Below are positions 18,609 through 27,629 of a DNA stretch of 64,000 nt, piece after piece. Numbering within the stretch: the stretch's first letter is position 1; each line of letters begins with the position of its first letter. Source of the DNA: Armatimonadota bacterium (lineage in GTDB: Bacteria; Armatimonadota; Fimbriimonadia; Fimbriimonadales; Fimbriimonadaceae). The notes under the pieces are model-generated. The model searched no databases. It saw only the letters and a list, made by a program, of their open reading frames with translations, and had not been told where the DNA came from. The position numbers and the translations under genes were made by a program. The stretch spans positions 496,001 to 560,000 of the forward strand of contig WGMG01000001.1 in assembly GCA_016125185.1 (NCBI GenBank), written 5' to 3'.

Positions 18609-19373
18609 GGTGCCCGCTTCCATCGCGCCTGCCGCCTGCAAGGCTAACAACAGGGCTGCCGCAACGACGGTCGCGCCAAGGTGATACATGCCCGAGGCGC
18701 TTGGTACGATCAAAGGCTCGAGGGCCAGGGCTACAAAATAGGTCGCCAAAGCAACCGAATTCTCACGGTAGGCGAAAACGAAGACGGCCGCGAGGGCGAT
18801 CACATGACCATTCACTAAGCTCATGAGCGATAAGGGCGAAAGACGAAAAACCGCTCCTCCCATTAGCACCGCAACCAAGGCGGCAGGCAAGGACTGAAGC
18901 ATCAGGATTTGGGCAAATCCTCGGCCTCGATTCGGCTGGCTGCCCACCAAAACGCAAACGGCCCCCACAACCAGGGAGATCGCTATCATGACCAGTGCGT
19001 CAGACGTTTGCGACTGGCCCATTCGCGCGAACACGGCGGCCACTCGAGGGCTGTCATGAGAGTGCTGGACTCGACTAGCGACAAACACCATGACAATCGG
19101 AATCATGCCGACGACAAGCGATGGCCCCGGAGACTTTCCTTTGATCGATTCCCCAATCCTTCGCCACGTCAGACCGTCACTCCAAAAAAATGGAATCAGG
19201 GCCGTAACTCCAATGATCATCAACTCGATCAGGCCAATGTTGAGAGCCCAGAACGAGGATCGATATTCCGATATTGGGACCGCCTGCCAGACGATGATCG
19301 GGCTGAAAATCGCGATCAGGGTGACAAATACGAGTAGCCAAGACTGCTTCCGGATTGTCAGGCTATCGTCCAC
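18591..19373 (-). CDS. Multi-pass membrane protein, paralogue of the one at 20.6-21.4 kb
   Basis: 260 aa from a GTG at 19373; the frame is open further upstream, but that part is basic, Pro-rich and not membrane-like, and no Shine-Dalgarno marks either start. About seven hydrophobic helices. A cytoplasmic motif LIPFFWSDGLTWRRI after helix 2 matches ILPLVWRHGLTYKRI in the membrane protein two genes upstream, which makes the two distant paralogues. No domain recognised. It lies downstream of a BNR-repeat protein on the same strand, separated by about 150 bp of untranslated DNA. Confidence 0.65.
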   Translation of the reverse strand: MDDSLTIRKQSWLLVFVTLIAIFSPIIVWQAVPISEYRSSFWALNIGLIELMIIGVTALIPFFWSDGLTWRRIGESIKGKSPGPSLVVGMIPIVMVFVASRVQHSHDSPRVAAVFARMGQSQTSDALVMIAISLVVGAVCVLVGSQPNRGRGFAQILMLQSLPAALVAVLMGGAVFRLSPLSLMSLVNGHVIALAAVFVFAYRENSVALATYFVALALEPLIVPSASGMYHLGATVVAAALLLALQAAGAMEAGTLKKLS

Positions 19374-19525
19374 AAGGCCATTGTAACACCCTTGCGGTGG
19401 AGGGGGCACAGACCCTTTGGGAGTGCGAAAACCTGTTTTCGCTTTGGTCTGCGAAGCCTGCTTCGCCGAGGGATGAGGGGTGTTCTTTTGAATCTGGAAG
19501 CGGAGATGCTCAGGGTTCAAAAAAC

Positions 19526-20575
19526 CTAAAGCCGAACCGCCCGAATCCCGTCGTTGTTCCATGCGGCAATCACCACACGATGATTCGGCGAAGAAACAAC
19601 CACCGGGTCTGTGCCCTTGGCATCCAAAACGGTCGGCTTACCCTTCGGCGCCAAGCTCAAAATGCCTCCCTTACCGACCCAAACCGTGTATAGCCCGCTA
19701 GGACCCCAGGCGCCCCAGGGCTGTCGTCCATCGCCGATCAAAGCCTCCTTACCCTTCGGCAGGCAGGAAAAAACCTGATCCTTGCGCCGCCAAACCGTGT
19801 CCACACCGCCACTGCTGTCCGGCACCACCATCCCGCCATCCATCGGACAAGCGTCGAGTTGCCAACTCTCGCCTCCCAACTTGATCGGAGCCGGAATGTC
19901 GTAGCTCGAACCCAGGGTCGAGGTCAAATACATGTCTCGATTGCCGTCCAGCGAGTTACGAAACATGACCCAGAGCTTGCCGCTAGAGTCGTAGGCCAGC
20001 GACGGGTGACAACATTCGCAGATCGATCCGCCCGGAGATTGGTACACCAGCCGATTCCGGCTCCAGGTCTCGCCATGATCCTTGGAGGTCGATAAGTACA
20101 GCTTCGTACCCTTTGAGCGCAAATCCAGCCAGGCGCAAGCCAGAGTTCCATCGGGGCCAACCGCCATCGCGTGCAGGCCCTCTCGCGCGGCCCCTGCCAC
20201 ATCGTCTACCCTCGTCGGCATCGACCAAGTGATCCCGCCGTCGTCCGAACGAAACGCCACCAAGTCGCCATCCTGACCACCGCCCTGTCGACCGTAAACC
20301 GCTGAAATCGTGATGTGATCGCCGTACGCGGCGATGCGTGGTCCACGCCTCATTCCAAGCGAAAGTCGGCCATCGTTCGCAACCAGGATCGGGCGTGAAA
20401 ACGTGGTGCCACGATTGGTCGAGTAGGCGCAGTAGATGGCATCTCCCCGCCCAAAAACGGCAAAGACGTGGCCGTTGTCCTCCACCGCAAGTTGAACCTC
20501 CCGAAAGTTCGGATCGGTGGCGATCGAGACCACTTTGACCTTCTGAAAAGCGAGGATGGCTAACAGGGTCGTCAT
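19526..20575 (-). CDS. BNR/Asp-box repeat protein (sialidase-like beta-propeller)
   Basis: 349 aa with a short N-terminal hydrophobic stretch (MTTLLAILAF) that may export it. Asp-boxes SDDGGITWS and SKDHGETWS and the spacing of strands indicate a six-bladed sialidase-type propeller. FRNSLDGNRDMYLTST and CPMDGGM are further conserved-looking blocks. The Arg triad of true sialidases is not obvious, so enzymatic activity is uncertain. A paired Cys stretch (SICECCHPS) near residue 190 is unusual. A TATACT box 5 nt upstream of the ATG suggests a leaderless start although another gene ends only 32 bp earlier. Confidence 0.82.
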   Translation of the reverse strand: MTTLLAILAFQKVKVVSIATDPNFREVQLAVEDNGHVFAVFGRGDAIYCAYSTNRGTTFSRPILVANDGRLSLGMRRGPRIAAYGDHITISAVYGRQGGGQDGDLVAFRSDDGGITWSMPTRVDDVAGAAREGLHAMAVGPDGTLACAWLDLRSKGTKLYLSTSKDHGETWSRNRLVYQSPGGSICECCHPSLAYDSSGKLWVMFRNSLDGNRDMYLTSTLGSSYDIPAPIKLGGESWQLDACPMDGGMVVPDSSGGVDTVWRRKDQVFSCLPKGKEALIGDGRQPWGAWGPSGLYTVWVGKGGILSLAPKGKPTVLDAKGTDPVVVSSPNHRVVIAAWNNDGIRAVRL

Positions 20576-20580
20576 GCCTC

Positions 20581-20586
20581 AGTATA
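20581..20586 (-). promoter_or_regulatory. -10-like TATACT, 5 nt before ATG (leaderless start)
   Basis: Minus-strand TATACT lies 5 nt upstream of the ATG at 20575. Initiation at the usual distance would place the 5' end at the start codon of the BNR-repeat gene. No -35 match found. Confidence 0.45.
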
Positions 20587-20607
20587 GTCCGGGACGACGG
20601 AAGTAGG

Positions 20608-21414
20608 TTAGGAGCTAGCTGGCTCGGGCGATGTCTTGTTCTGGCTAGCCTCCGACTTCCATTGAAAGTACACCGCTCCTGCGATGACTGCCAAAGCAAG
20701 AGCCTCGGGAAGCAGAAACTCTTGAGTCGTCAAGTTAAAGAAGCGCTTAGCGTAAATCGACACAAGATAGAGGAAAAATGGTAGGAGAGACCGCGTCGAA
20801 AGCAGGATCATCGCGCAATTTGTCGCTAGGCTCAATGCTGATGCCTCAAGCAAAGTAATAAGTAATTGAAATTGGTCATCTGCGCCCGTATATGCGAACG
20901 TACCGTAAGCGGTGTGATAGTTCAAAGGAATTGACGAGATTACGGCTACCAAGATGAGAGTGACAATGGCTCTTGCCTTGCTACTCTGGCTCGCAATAGC
21001 GATCGGAACCATGAGAGCAAAAAGTGGAAACACAAAGTATAGGAATATCAGAAAAGGACTCTGCGTCATGGGGTGCCAAAGCGGTAGTTCAGGGTGGGAG
21101 CCCGAGCCGAATTGGTTGGCAACCATGATGAAGCCGATTGGCACCAAGCCAAACCAGGCGTAGCGCGTCGGCGTGCGGAGCTGAGAAAAGATGCGCTTGT
21201 ATGTCAGGCCATGCCGCCAGACTAAAGGGAGGATCGCGGCAAGGATCGTAGGCACAAACTGGAGGTAGCTCAAGACGCCCATTAAGGCATCGTATTTTTC
21301 GGTCCGGCCCAAACTTCTGGCCATAACCGAAACGCCGATGTACCATAGACTCGAAATAGCGATGAGAATTCCCAGAGTAGCCGACTGCCTCCTCTCGTAA
21401 TGCCCATCCGTCAT
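20608..21414 (-). CDS. Multi-pass membrane protein, paralogue of the one at 18.6-19.4 kb
   Basis: 268 aa from the ATG at 21414, supported by a Shine-Dalgarno GAGGCG; in-frame codons upstream do not look like protein. Six to eight hydrophobic helices, with LVWRHGLTYKRIF after the second hairpin as in the paralogue downstream. The C-terminus is hydrophilic (WKSEASQNKTSPEPASS). Codon use is more A+T-rich than in the genes around it, which may reflect later arrival. I cannot name the family. Confidence 0.7.
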   Translation of the reverse strand: MTDGHYERRQSATLGILIAISSLWYIGVSVMARSLGRTEKYDALMGVLSYLQFVPTILAAILPLVWRHGLTYKRIFSQLRTPTRYAWFGLVPIGFIMVANQFGSGSHPELPLWHPMTQSPFLIFLYFVFPLFALMVPIAIASQSSKARAIVTLILVAVISSIPLNYHTAYGTFAYTGADDQFQLLITLLEASALSLATNCAMILLSTRSLLPFFLYLVSIYAKRFFNLTTQEFLLPEALALAVIAGAVYFQWKSEASQNKTSPEPASS

Positions 21415-21535
21415 CGCCTCTAAGTTCACAACGCTATTCTTACATAGCTTTCGGAGAATGGTGGGACACAAAATCCTTATCCATCGTTATATCGAGCGAA
21501 TGACCGCTCTGTGCTCTGAATCCTGAATGATTGAG

Positions 21536-21541
21536 TAATCT
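21536..21541 (+). promoter_or_regulatory. -10-like TAATCT, 5 nt before ATG (leaderless start)
   Basis: TAATCT followed by AGGCC and the ATG at 21547, the same arrangement as upstream of the DUF3500 gene. No separate Shine-Dalgarno at usable spacing. Confidence 0.4.
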
Positions 21542-21546
21542 AGGCC

Positions 21547-22881
21547 ATGCTCTCGATCCTCGCCGTTGCCGCGATTCTCGCGCCCCAAGACGCTAACAAG
21601 ACCGTCATCGACAGTCTGCGCAATAAGGGCCTTTCCGAACTCGGCGCATACTCGATGCTCGACGAGCTCACTTCCAAAATCGGCGCTCGAGTCAGCGGCT
21701 CGCCCGAGGCGGCCAGAGCTGTCATCTGGGTCGGCGATAAGCTGAAATCCATCGGCGCAACCAACGTCAGCCAGATCGCCTGCATGGTCCCCCATTGGAC
21801 GCGTGGCAAAGGCGAATACGCCACCATGGCCGAACATTGGAAACTCTCGATCTGCTCACTGGGTGGCAGTGTTCCAACCCCCCACGCAGGCGTCGAAGGC
21901 GAAGTGGTCGAGGTTCACTCTCTCAAGGAAGCCGAAGCCCTCGGCGCAAAGGCGAAAGGCAAAATCGTTTTCTACAACCGAGGTTTCGATCCCACCCTCC
22001 CCAACACCTTCGCGGCCTATGGCGGCGCCGTCGACCAGCGAACCTCCGGCGCAACAGTCGCCGCCAAGAACGGAGCCGTTGCCGTCCTCGTCCGCTCGAT
22101 GACTCTCGCCAAAGACGACGCTCCCCATACCGGTGCCATGCGCTACGGCGATGGACCCCAGATTCCCGCCGCCGCCCTTGGCATCCAATCCGCCGACAAA
22201 CTGAGCGAAGCCATCAAGCACGGTCCGGTCAAAGTCAAGCTCGTCCTCAACTGCAAAACCCTCCCCGACGAGCCGTCCGCTAACGTGATCGGAGAGATCA
22301 AAGGCTCCCAATATCCCGACGAAGTCATCGCCATGGGCGGGCACCTCGATAGCTGGGACCTTGGGCGAGGCGCTCACGACGACGGCGCTGGTGTCACCCA
22401 AGCGATGGAAGCCCTACGCCTGATCAAGGAGCTTGGACTCAGGCCCAAGCGCACCATCCGTGTCGTGGCGTGGATGAACGAGGAGAACGGCGGTCGCGGC
22501 GCAAAGGCGTACGCCGACTACGCCGCCAAAGCGACCGAGAAGCACTTTGCCGCGATGGAATCCGACTCCGGTGGCTTCATGCCCCGCGCGTTCGGCGTCT
22601 CGGAAGACAAACTATCCAAGGTCGCCGACTGGCTCCCATATCTCAGCGACTTCGGAATCGAGCGATTCGTCGCCGGTGGTGGAGACGCCGACAATGGCCC
22701 GCTGGCCGCCGTTGGCGCTGTACTCTTCGCCCTCCACCCCGAGAACCAACGCTACTTCGACTACCACCACTCCCGTAACGACACCATCGACAAAGTGAAC
22801 CCGCGCGAACTCGAAATGGGCGCTCTCTCGATGGCCTCCCTCGCGTGGCTCATCTCCGAAGACGGCGATCGGTTGAAGTAG
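21547..22881 (+). CDS. Secreted M28-family zinc metallopeptidase with PA-like insert
   Basis: 444 aa. Short signal-like N-terminus (MLSILAVAAILA). A protease-associated-like segment spans about 100-215 (GKIVFYNRGF, NGAVAVLVRS). The co-catalytic metal site is complete: His266 in GGHLDSWD, the Asp of HDDGAG (279), Glu pair in WMNEENGG (about 312), Asp in ESDSGG, and His in FDYHHSRNDT. M28 enzymes of this layout are aminopeptidases or glutamate carboxypeptidases cleaving N- or C-terminal residues from peptides. It is monocistronic and convergent with the GH130 gene, with no bases between the two stops. Confidence 0.92.
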   Translation: MLSILAVAAILAPQDANKTVIDSLRNKGLSELGAYSMLDELTSKIGARVSGSPEAARAVIWVGDKLKSIGATNVSQIACMVPHWTRGKGEYATMAEHWKLSICSLGGSVPTPHAGVEGEVVEVHSLKEAEALGAKAKGKIVFYNRGFDPTLPNTFAAYGGAVDQRTSGATVAAKNGAVAVLVRSMTLAKDDAPHTGAMRYGDGPQIPAAALGIQSADKLSEAIKHGPVKVKLVLNCKTLPDEPSANVIGEIKGSQYPDEVIAMGGHLDSWDLGRGAHDDGAGVTQAMEALRLIKELGLRPKRTIRVVAWMNEENGGRGAKAYADYAAKATEKHFAAMESDSGGFMPRAFGVSEDKLSKVADWLPYLSDFGIERFVAGGGDADNGPLAAVGAVLFALHPENQRYFDYHHSRNDTIDKVNPRELEMGALSMASLAWLISEDGDRLK

Positions 22882-23889
22882 TCAGTACATCGGCTTGGAA
22901 TCGAGATGATCGGTGATCTCGGCTGGCTGTCCCGCCATGCCGACGTAGGTAGATCCATGCTCTTCGAGCCAATCGAAGAGGTCCGATATATGCGTCGTCG
23001 CAAGGGCGATGCAGGTGTCGGCTGCTCCATAGTACAGATTAAGAGTGTCGCCGTCCTCGCCGAGTGTATAGCCGCAGGGGAACACCACGCGCCCCACATC
23101 GCCATGAAGCTCGTACGGCTGCTCCGGGCCAAAGAGCCAAGAGTCGCCGCGAAGCTTGCAGATGTTTGGATGCTCGAGGTCGAACAGCGCTAACCCTACT
23201 CGATAGAGGACGCCAGCTCCGTTGAATCGAACACCGTGGTAAAACACGAGCCAGCCCTTATCGGTTTCGATGGGTGGACAAGCGAGGCCAATGCGGTTCG
23301 CATCCCACCAGGCACCTCGCCTCGCGGGAAGCAAAATCTCGTGCGAACCCCAGTTGGTGAGGTCAGGCGATCGAGCAAGCCAAATTCCCGCTGGGCCATC
23401 GGAGATGGGACGATGGAGGAGAACGTAGTTCCCGTCAAAGCTGCGCGGGAAAAGGGCGGCGTTCTTGTCTTCCGGCTGCATGATCAGGCCGCCGTATTCA
23501 AAAGATTCGAAGTCCTTGGTCCAGGCGATGGCCACGCCGGGGCCGCTACGGGTGTAAGCCGTATAGGTGATGAAGTAAAGGTCATGCTCTGGCATGAACA
23601 CGATCCTCGGATCCTCCAATCCCCAAAGTTCTTCTGGTCGCTTGTCCGGGTCGGGGTACAAGGTCGGCTCGGGGGCAATCTCCCAGCCGTCGATGCCATT
23701 CTTCGACTTGGCCACGACTAGATGCGAAATGCCGCGGAAGTCCTCGGCGCGGCACAAAAGAAGGGTCGTTCCGTCTTTGAGAGTCGTCGCGGCAGGATTG
23801 AACACCGTGTGGACAGGATAGGGCCAATCGCGCGCCGTCAAAATCGGGTTCTTCTCGCAACGTTCGACAAGACTAAAACGTGATGCCAT
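22882..23889 (-). CDS. GH130 family glycoside phosphorylase/hydrolase
   Basis: 335 aa, single five-bladed propeller domain. Visible GH130 blocks: NPILTARDWPYPVHTVFNPAAT, LLCRAEDFRGISH, WGLEDPRIVF (catalytic-type Glu-Asp), PEDKNAALFPR, RRGAWWDANRIGLACPPI, GWLVFYHGV and YYGAADTCIALAT. GH130 enzymes act on beta-mannosides, usually by phosphorolysis to mannose-1-phosphate; some hydrolyse. The start ATG overlaps the stop of the glycosyltransferase gene (TAATG), so the two products are made together and probably act on the same mannoside. Substrate cannot be read from sequence. Confidence 0.92.
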   Translation of the reverse strand: MASRFSLVERCEKNPILTARDWPYPVHTVFNPAATTLKDGTTLLLCRAEDFRGISHLVVAKSKNGIDGWEIAPEPTLYPDPDKRPEELWGLEDPRIVFMPEHDLYFITYTAYTRSGPGVAIAWTKDFESFEYGGLIMQPEDKNAALFPRSFDGNYVLLHRPISDGPAGIWLARSPDLTNWGSHEILLPARRGAWWDANRIGLACPPIETDKGWLVFYHGVRFNGAGVLYRVGLALFDLEHPNICKLRGDSWLFGPEQPYELHGDVGRVVFPCGYTLGEDGDTLNLYYGAADTCIALATTHISDLFDWLEEHGSTYVGMAGQPAEITDHLDSKPMY

Positions 23890-26156
23890 TACATCAGCCT
23901 CACAGTGGCGGGATCAAGTTGGGCGATGGGTTGATGAATTCCAGCCAGTTTCATCTCCTCGCAGGCCGTAAGGTAGGCCAGTGTGGACTCCGCACCCTGA
24001 TTCAGATTGACCGAACTGGGCTGCAAGCCGTCATAGCAAGCGCCGGTCTGTTGATCGCAAAGAGGAATTCCCAGACGGTTCTCCCCAAAAAACCAGTCGA
24101 AACACTTCCAGGCGCGATTGCGCCAGATTTCGTCTCTCGTGGCTCGAAAGGCAGCTAGACAGGCCGATATCATGCTTCCTACCTCAACCGGCTGCTGGTC
24201 GAACTCCGGTCGCTCTCCGTCCCGTTGGTAGACCTGGTCGCACCCGATAGGATCAAAGAATGTGCCGCCATCCTGTATGTTCCAAAGCCATTCGAGGCTC
24301 TCGATCGCATCGTCTTGCATCTGCCGGAGCCCAAGGATTCGGCTGGCGGCCAGATAGCCATTGGCTAGGGTCGCGTTGCAATAGCTCAGGTAGGGTTCAA
24401 ACCACGGCCAGTCTCGCCTGTAATGCTCCTTTCGACTGTTGGAGAGCCGCTCAGCTCCCGTTTCTGCGAGGAGTTGTAGATTGGAAGTGAATTCTTCTCG
24501 ACCGAAAAGCTGCTCGATTCCGAGCAAGCCAAAGGCGAGCGACCGCGGGCTAAGCCAAGATTCCATCGATGAAACGGTCTCCCCAAATAGCTTCATCGCG
24601 CACTCCCGATGGCTGCGTTGACTACATCGAGCGGCGAAACCAGCTAGGCACCAGAGGGCTCGACCTTGGCTGTCCTCCGAACCCTCCTGCTCGACCCATT
24701 GAGACTCGTACGAAAAGAAGTTTCGAAACTTTCCGGTCTGTGGACTCAGTGCGTAAGCAACGAACGCCAAATAGGTGCACGCGAGATCGGCGAGACCGAT
24801 TGGCGGCAGATCGTTAGCCTCGACGATGAGTCCCGTAAGAAGTAGGGCCCGGCAGTTATCGTCGAGGCAGTAGCCTTCGGAGTACCGCGGCACCGAGAAA
24901 TAGGCGTGTTGAATCAGGCCGGTGTCATCGGTCATCCGCCGCAGGTGGATCAGACTTAGTTCGGGAATGGTTTCCTTAATCATCGGAGTCATGTCTCTGA
25001 TCCGCCGGACGGGTCTTGGCTGTGGCACCTCGATTTTGTCGAGAATGGTGTGGTACTTCGCTCCCACGGCCGGCCAATGCATCGAACGTCCAAAGGCGAG
25101 CGCCCTCTGTTGGATTTCAATTCGCCTTTCGTCGTTGCAAATGAGATCGGAAATGGCTTCCGCAATAGCCTCCGAGTTCTCCCAGGGAATGAGGATGCCC
25201 CTTCCCTCGGACAATATCTCCTCGGCATACCAATAGGGCGTCGAAACGATCGCCTTTCCGGCCGTCAAAGCGTAGGCTAGCGTGCCCGACGTAATTTGCT
25301 CGCGCCTTGTATAAGGAGTCACATAGATATCGGCTCGACGTAAGTAGTCAATCAATTCGCCGTGTGTTAGAAAACGATCGACGAATTCCACTGCGTGACC
25401 AATTTCCAGTTCATCGACCAGGCTGTGCAAGCCACGTCGATAGGCTTCGCCTTGTTGAGCCTTGACTTGCGGATGGGTGGCACCAACAATGAGATATCGA
25501 GTCTTTGGCGATCGGCGCAGGATGTCAGGCATTGCTCGAATCACGTGCTCGATGCCTTTGTCCGGCGAAAGCAGCCCGAAGGTCATCAGGCAGGGCTCTT
25601 CCAGGGTCGGGGAAAGAGCCTCAGTGGCTTCCGGTGCGCCGTGGTGGATCATGGCAATCTTTTGTTTGTCTACACCGTAGACTTCCGCAAGCATTTGGAT
25701 CGCTCGCTTGCTCATCACGACAAGCTTGGCGGCACGGCGAACCAGAGACTGCATAACGATCCTTTGTTCGCTGGTTGGGCTGTCCAAGACCGTATGAAGA
25801 GTCACCACGATTGGCTTTTCGACTCCGTCCAACGCGTCTAGTAAGTAACTTCCTGCCGGCCCCCCGTAAATTCCGAACTCATGTTGAACGCATATTTTGT
25901 CAACTTCGCTTGAGCCAAGGTAGCTCGCTGCTTTGCAGTAATCACCCTGCTCATGTTTCCGAATTGTCTGAAAAACCTCGGGAGGAAACCCCACTGGATT
26001 TGCGCCGTCGTCAACGGCCAGTACCTTAAGTCGGACGTCGCTGCGCTGAGGCTCCATTGCGTCGAATAGGTTCTTCGCGAAGGTCGAAATTCCACACTGA
26101 ATGGGCACATAGTTGCTCAGAAAGGCAATTGTTTGTTGAGTAGGACATTTAATCAT
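23889..26156 (-). CDS. Two-domain protein: GT4 glycosyltransferase plus helical C-terminal domain
   Basis: 755 aa from the ATG at 26156, backed by GGAAG 5 nt upstream; an in-frame TTG at 26168 is possible. Residues about 8-365 form a GT-B GT4 enzyme: FLSNYVPIQCGISTFAKNL, HEFGIYGG, LMTFGLLSPDKGIEHVIRA, RADIYVTPYTRREQITSGTLAYALTAGKAIVSTPYW. Residues about 385-755 are helical with repeated W-x-LxG and Y-x-S patterns (GRALWCLAGFAA, YLSYCNATLANGYLAASRI) like an (alpha/alpha)6 toroid seen in sugar-processing enzymes; I cannot assign an activity. Coupled to GH130, it likely makes a mannoside that the partner turns over. Confidence 0.85.
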   Translation of the reverse strand: MIKCPTQQTIAFLSNYVPIQCGISTFAKNLFDAMEPQRSDVRLKVLAVDDGANPVGFPPEVFQTIRKHEQGDYCKAASYLGSSEVDKICVQHEFGIYGGPAGSYLLDALDGVEKPIVVTLHTVLDSPTSEQRIVMQSLVRRAAKLVVMSKRAIQMLAEVYGVDKQKIAMIHHGAPEATEALSPTLEEPCLMTFGLLSPDKGIEHVIRAMPDILRRSPKTRYLIVGATHPQVKAQQGEAYRRGLHSLVDELEIGHAVEFVDRFLTHGELIDYLRRADIYVTPYTRREQITSGTLAYALTAGKAIVSTPYWYAEEILSEGRGILIPWENSEAIAEAISDLICNDERRIEIQQRALAFGRSMHWPAVGAKYHTILDKIEVPQPRPVRRIRDMTPMIKETIPELSLIHLRRMTDDTGLIQHAYFSVPRYSEGYCLDDNCRALLLTGLIVEANDLPPIGLADLACTYLAFVAYALSPQTGKFRNFFSYESQWVEQEGSEDSQGRALWCLAGFAARCSQRSHRECAMKLFGETVSSMESWLSPRSLAFGLLGIEQLFGREEFTSNLQLLAETGAERLSNSRKEHYRRDWPWFEPYLSYCNATLANGYLAASRILGLRQMQDDAIESLEWLWNIQDGGTFFDPIGCDQVYQRDGERPEFDQQPVEVGSMISACLAAFRATRDEIWRNRAWKCFDWFFGENRLGIPLCDQQTGACYDGLQPSSVNLNQGAESTLAYLTACEEMKLAGIHQPIAQLDPATVRLM

Positions 26157-26382
26157 CGTGACTTCCAATCAGGTGCCTTCGCGGCGTGGTCCGTACCCTT
26201 GAGGACGTCCTTCAGTGTGGAGAGATCACTTCTCTAGGTCTTGGGCCCGACCTTACAGGCTGTGAAGAGCTAGGTCCAAAGGAGCTTGATTCCGTAGCTG
26301 GAAGACCTCTTCGTTGGTCCCAATGGACCCATTTTTCAGAATGCCACAACGGGGGGCAAGTCGAAGACGCCCTGAATAGTAC

Positions 26383-26398
26383 GGACGATCAATCGTCC
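26383..26398. repeat. Short perfect inverted repeat upstream of the ferritin-like gene
   Basis: GGACGAT (26383-26389), 2-nt spacer, ATCGTCC (26392-26398), ending just before the AGGAG Shine-Dalgarno (26399-26403). It could be an operator or a small hairpin affecting translation. The other roughly 225 bp between the two divergent genes show no feature I can support. Confidence 0.4.
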
Positions 26399-26411
26399 AG
26401 GAGACCTTGAA

Positions 26412-26921
26412 ATGCATGCGATTCAAGACATGAATTCCCTTTACGTAGAGAGCATTCGGGACCTCTACAACGCCGAAAACCAACTCGTGCGCGCCCTTCC
26501 AAAGATGGAGGATGCCGCAACCGACCCCCACCTGAAAGAAGGTTTCCGCAACCATCTGCACGAAACCCGAAATCAAATGACAAGGCTCGAATCGATCTGT
26601 CGCGACCTTGGCGTCCGTCCGGGAGGTCACGTTTGTCGGGCAATGGACGGGCTAATCCGAGAATGTGACGAACTCATCGACACCGTCACCGAGCCTTCGG
26701 TCCTTGACGCCGGTCTCGTGGGTGCGGCCCAGAAGGTCGAACACTACGAAATATCTGGCTATGGAACCGCGCGCGAGTTCGCTCGCCTCCTCGGTTACAA
26801 CGAGCATATTGGCATGCTCCAAGAGACCCTCGACGAGGAATCGTCAACCGACTCGAAGCTAACCCAGATCGCCGAAAACTATGTCAATCGGCAGGCGGCA
26901 ACGACCGCCGGATCGCGTTAG
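26412..26921 (+). CDS. YciE/YciF-family (DUF892) ferritin-like protein
   Basis: 169 aa, typical length. ATG at 26412 with AGGAG 8 nt upstream. Four-helix ferritin-like pattern: YVESIRDLYNAENQLVRALPKM with Glu ligands, then HLHETRNQMTRLESICRDLG, a helix with ECDELIDTV, and GAAQKVEHYEISGYGTAREFARLLG. Family members bind iron and are induced by osmotic, oxidative or general stress. It is divergent from the GT4-GH130 pair. Convergent with the A+T-rich cassette, separated by a GC-rich hairpin. Confidence 0.92.
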   Translation: MHAIQDMNSLYVESIRDLYNAENQLVRALPKMEDAATDPHLKEGFRNHLHETRNQMTRLESICRDLGVRPGGHVCRAMDGLIRECDELIDTVTEPSVLDAGLVGAAQKVEHYEISGYGTAREFARLLGYNEHIGMLQETLDEESSTDSKLTQIAENYVNRQAATTAGSR

Positions 26922-26933
26922 CCTCAACCCCCC

Positions 26934-26956
26934 GAGCCCCGTTTGCCCCGGGGCTC
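26934..26956. terminator. GC-rich hairpin between convergent genes
   Basis: Perfect 8-bp stem GAGCCCCG (26934-26941) / CGGGGCTC (26949-26956) with a 7-nt loop, 12 bp past the ferritin-like stop. There is no U-run on either side, so it is at most a weak or factor-dependent bidirectional terminator. Confidence 0.45.
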
Positions 26957-26988
26957 ACCCAGATCACATTAGACGCAACGATAATAAT

Positions 26989-27585
26989 CTATCGGTGCCG
27001 CTTCATTTTGTCCACCCTTCCTTGGGCCCAGCTAGACACATCCTCAATGGAGACAAACTGATCGTCTTTGCCCAACGCCATACCTTTAACGCCCATTTCA
27101 CTTAGATCGTGCGCCATCGCTGGAGCCATTTGCGCGAGCCGAATCGTGACATCGTATTTTGAGACACCTTGTGCACCCAATCCAGCTTTGTGCATGATCA
27201 TGGTATGAAGCCACGGGGATAGGACCTTTTTATGAGTCATCTGATCGTCAAGGCATGTACCCAAAAAGCGGCGTGTTTGGGCTGGGGCCGAATAAGTGAA
27301 CGCCGCTACTGAAAGGGAGGGCGAAGTATCAGCGCCTTCAGACGATATGCCAACGAGGTGTGTCTGATCCCCCAAAAAATAGGAGCGAACTCTTAGGATA
27401 TTTGACGTGTCAATGCCAGATTGCAATTGCTCTTCTCGAGGAATCGTTGAAAGAACCTTCGAAGGATCATTAGAGAATAATCGGTCACCAATATCACTGC
27501 TCAAGCTTGGCTTATGACGGATCAGGACAACGAGTAGTGAGATAACCGATAGAGATGCAATTGAAATGATGAGAGTTCGTTTCAT
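26989..27585 (-). CDS. Membrane-anchored protein of unknown function, last gene of the A+T-rich cassette
   Basis: 198 aa from the ATG at 27585, chosen because the protein then begins with a basic residue pair and a single hydrophobic anchor (about 4-22); the open frame upstream is implausible Arg-rich sequence. The remainder is predicted extracytoplasmic, with a lone Cys (FLGTCLDD), and ends in a helical Lys/Arg tail. No recognisable domain. It lies 44 bp downstream of the 8-Cys peptide gene on the same strand. Base composition is clearly more A+T-rich than flanking genes. Confidence 0.65.
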   Translation of the reverse strand: MKRTLIISIASLSVISLLVVLIRHKPSLSSDIGDRLFSNDPSKVLSTIPREEQLQSGIDTSNILRVRSYFLGDQTHLVGISSEGADTSPSLSVAAFTYSAPAQTRRFLGTCLDDQMTHKKVLSPWLHTMIMHKAGLGAQGVSKYDVTIRLAQMAPAMAHDLSEMGVKGMALGKDDQFVSIEDVSSWAQGRVDKMKRHR

Positions 27586-27629
27586 GATAGGGCTTGAAGG
27601 TCCACCAAAATTGGCGGACCGATGATGCG

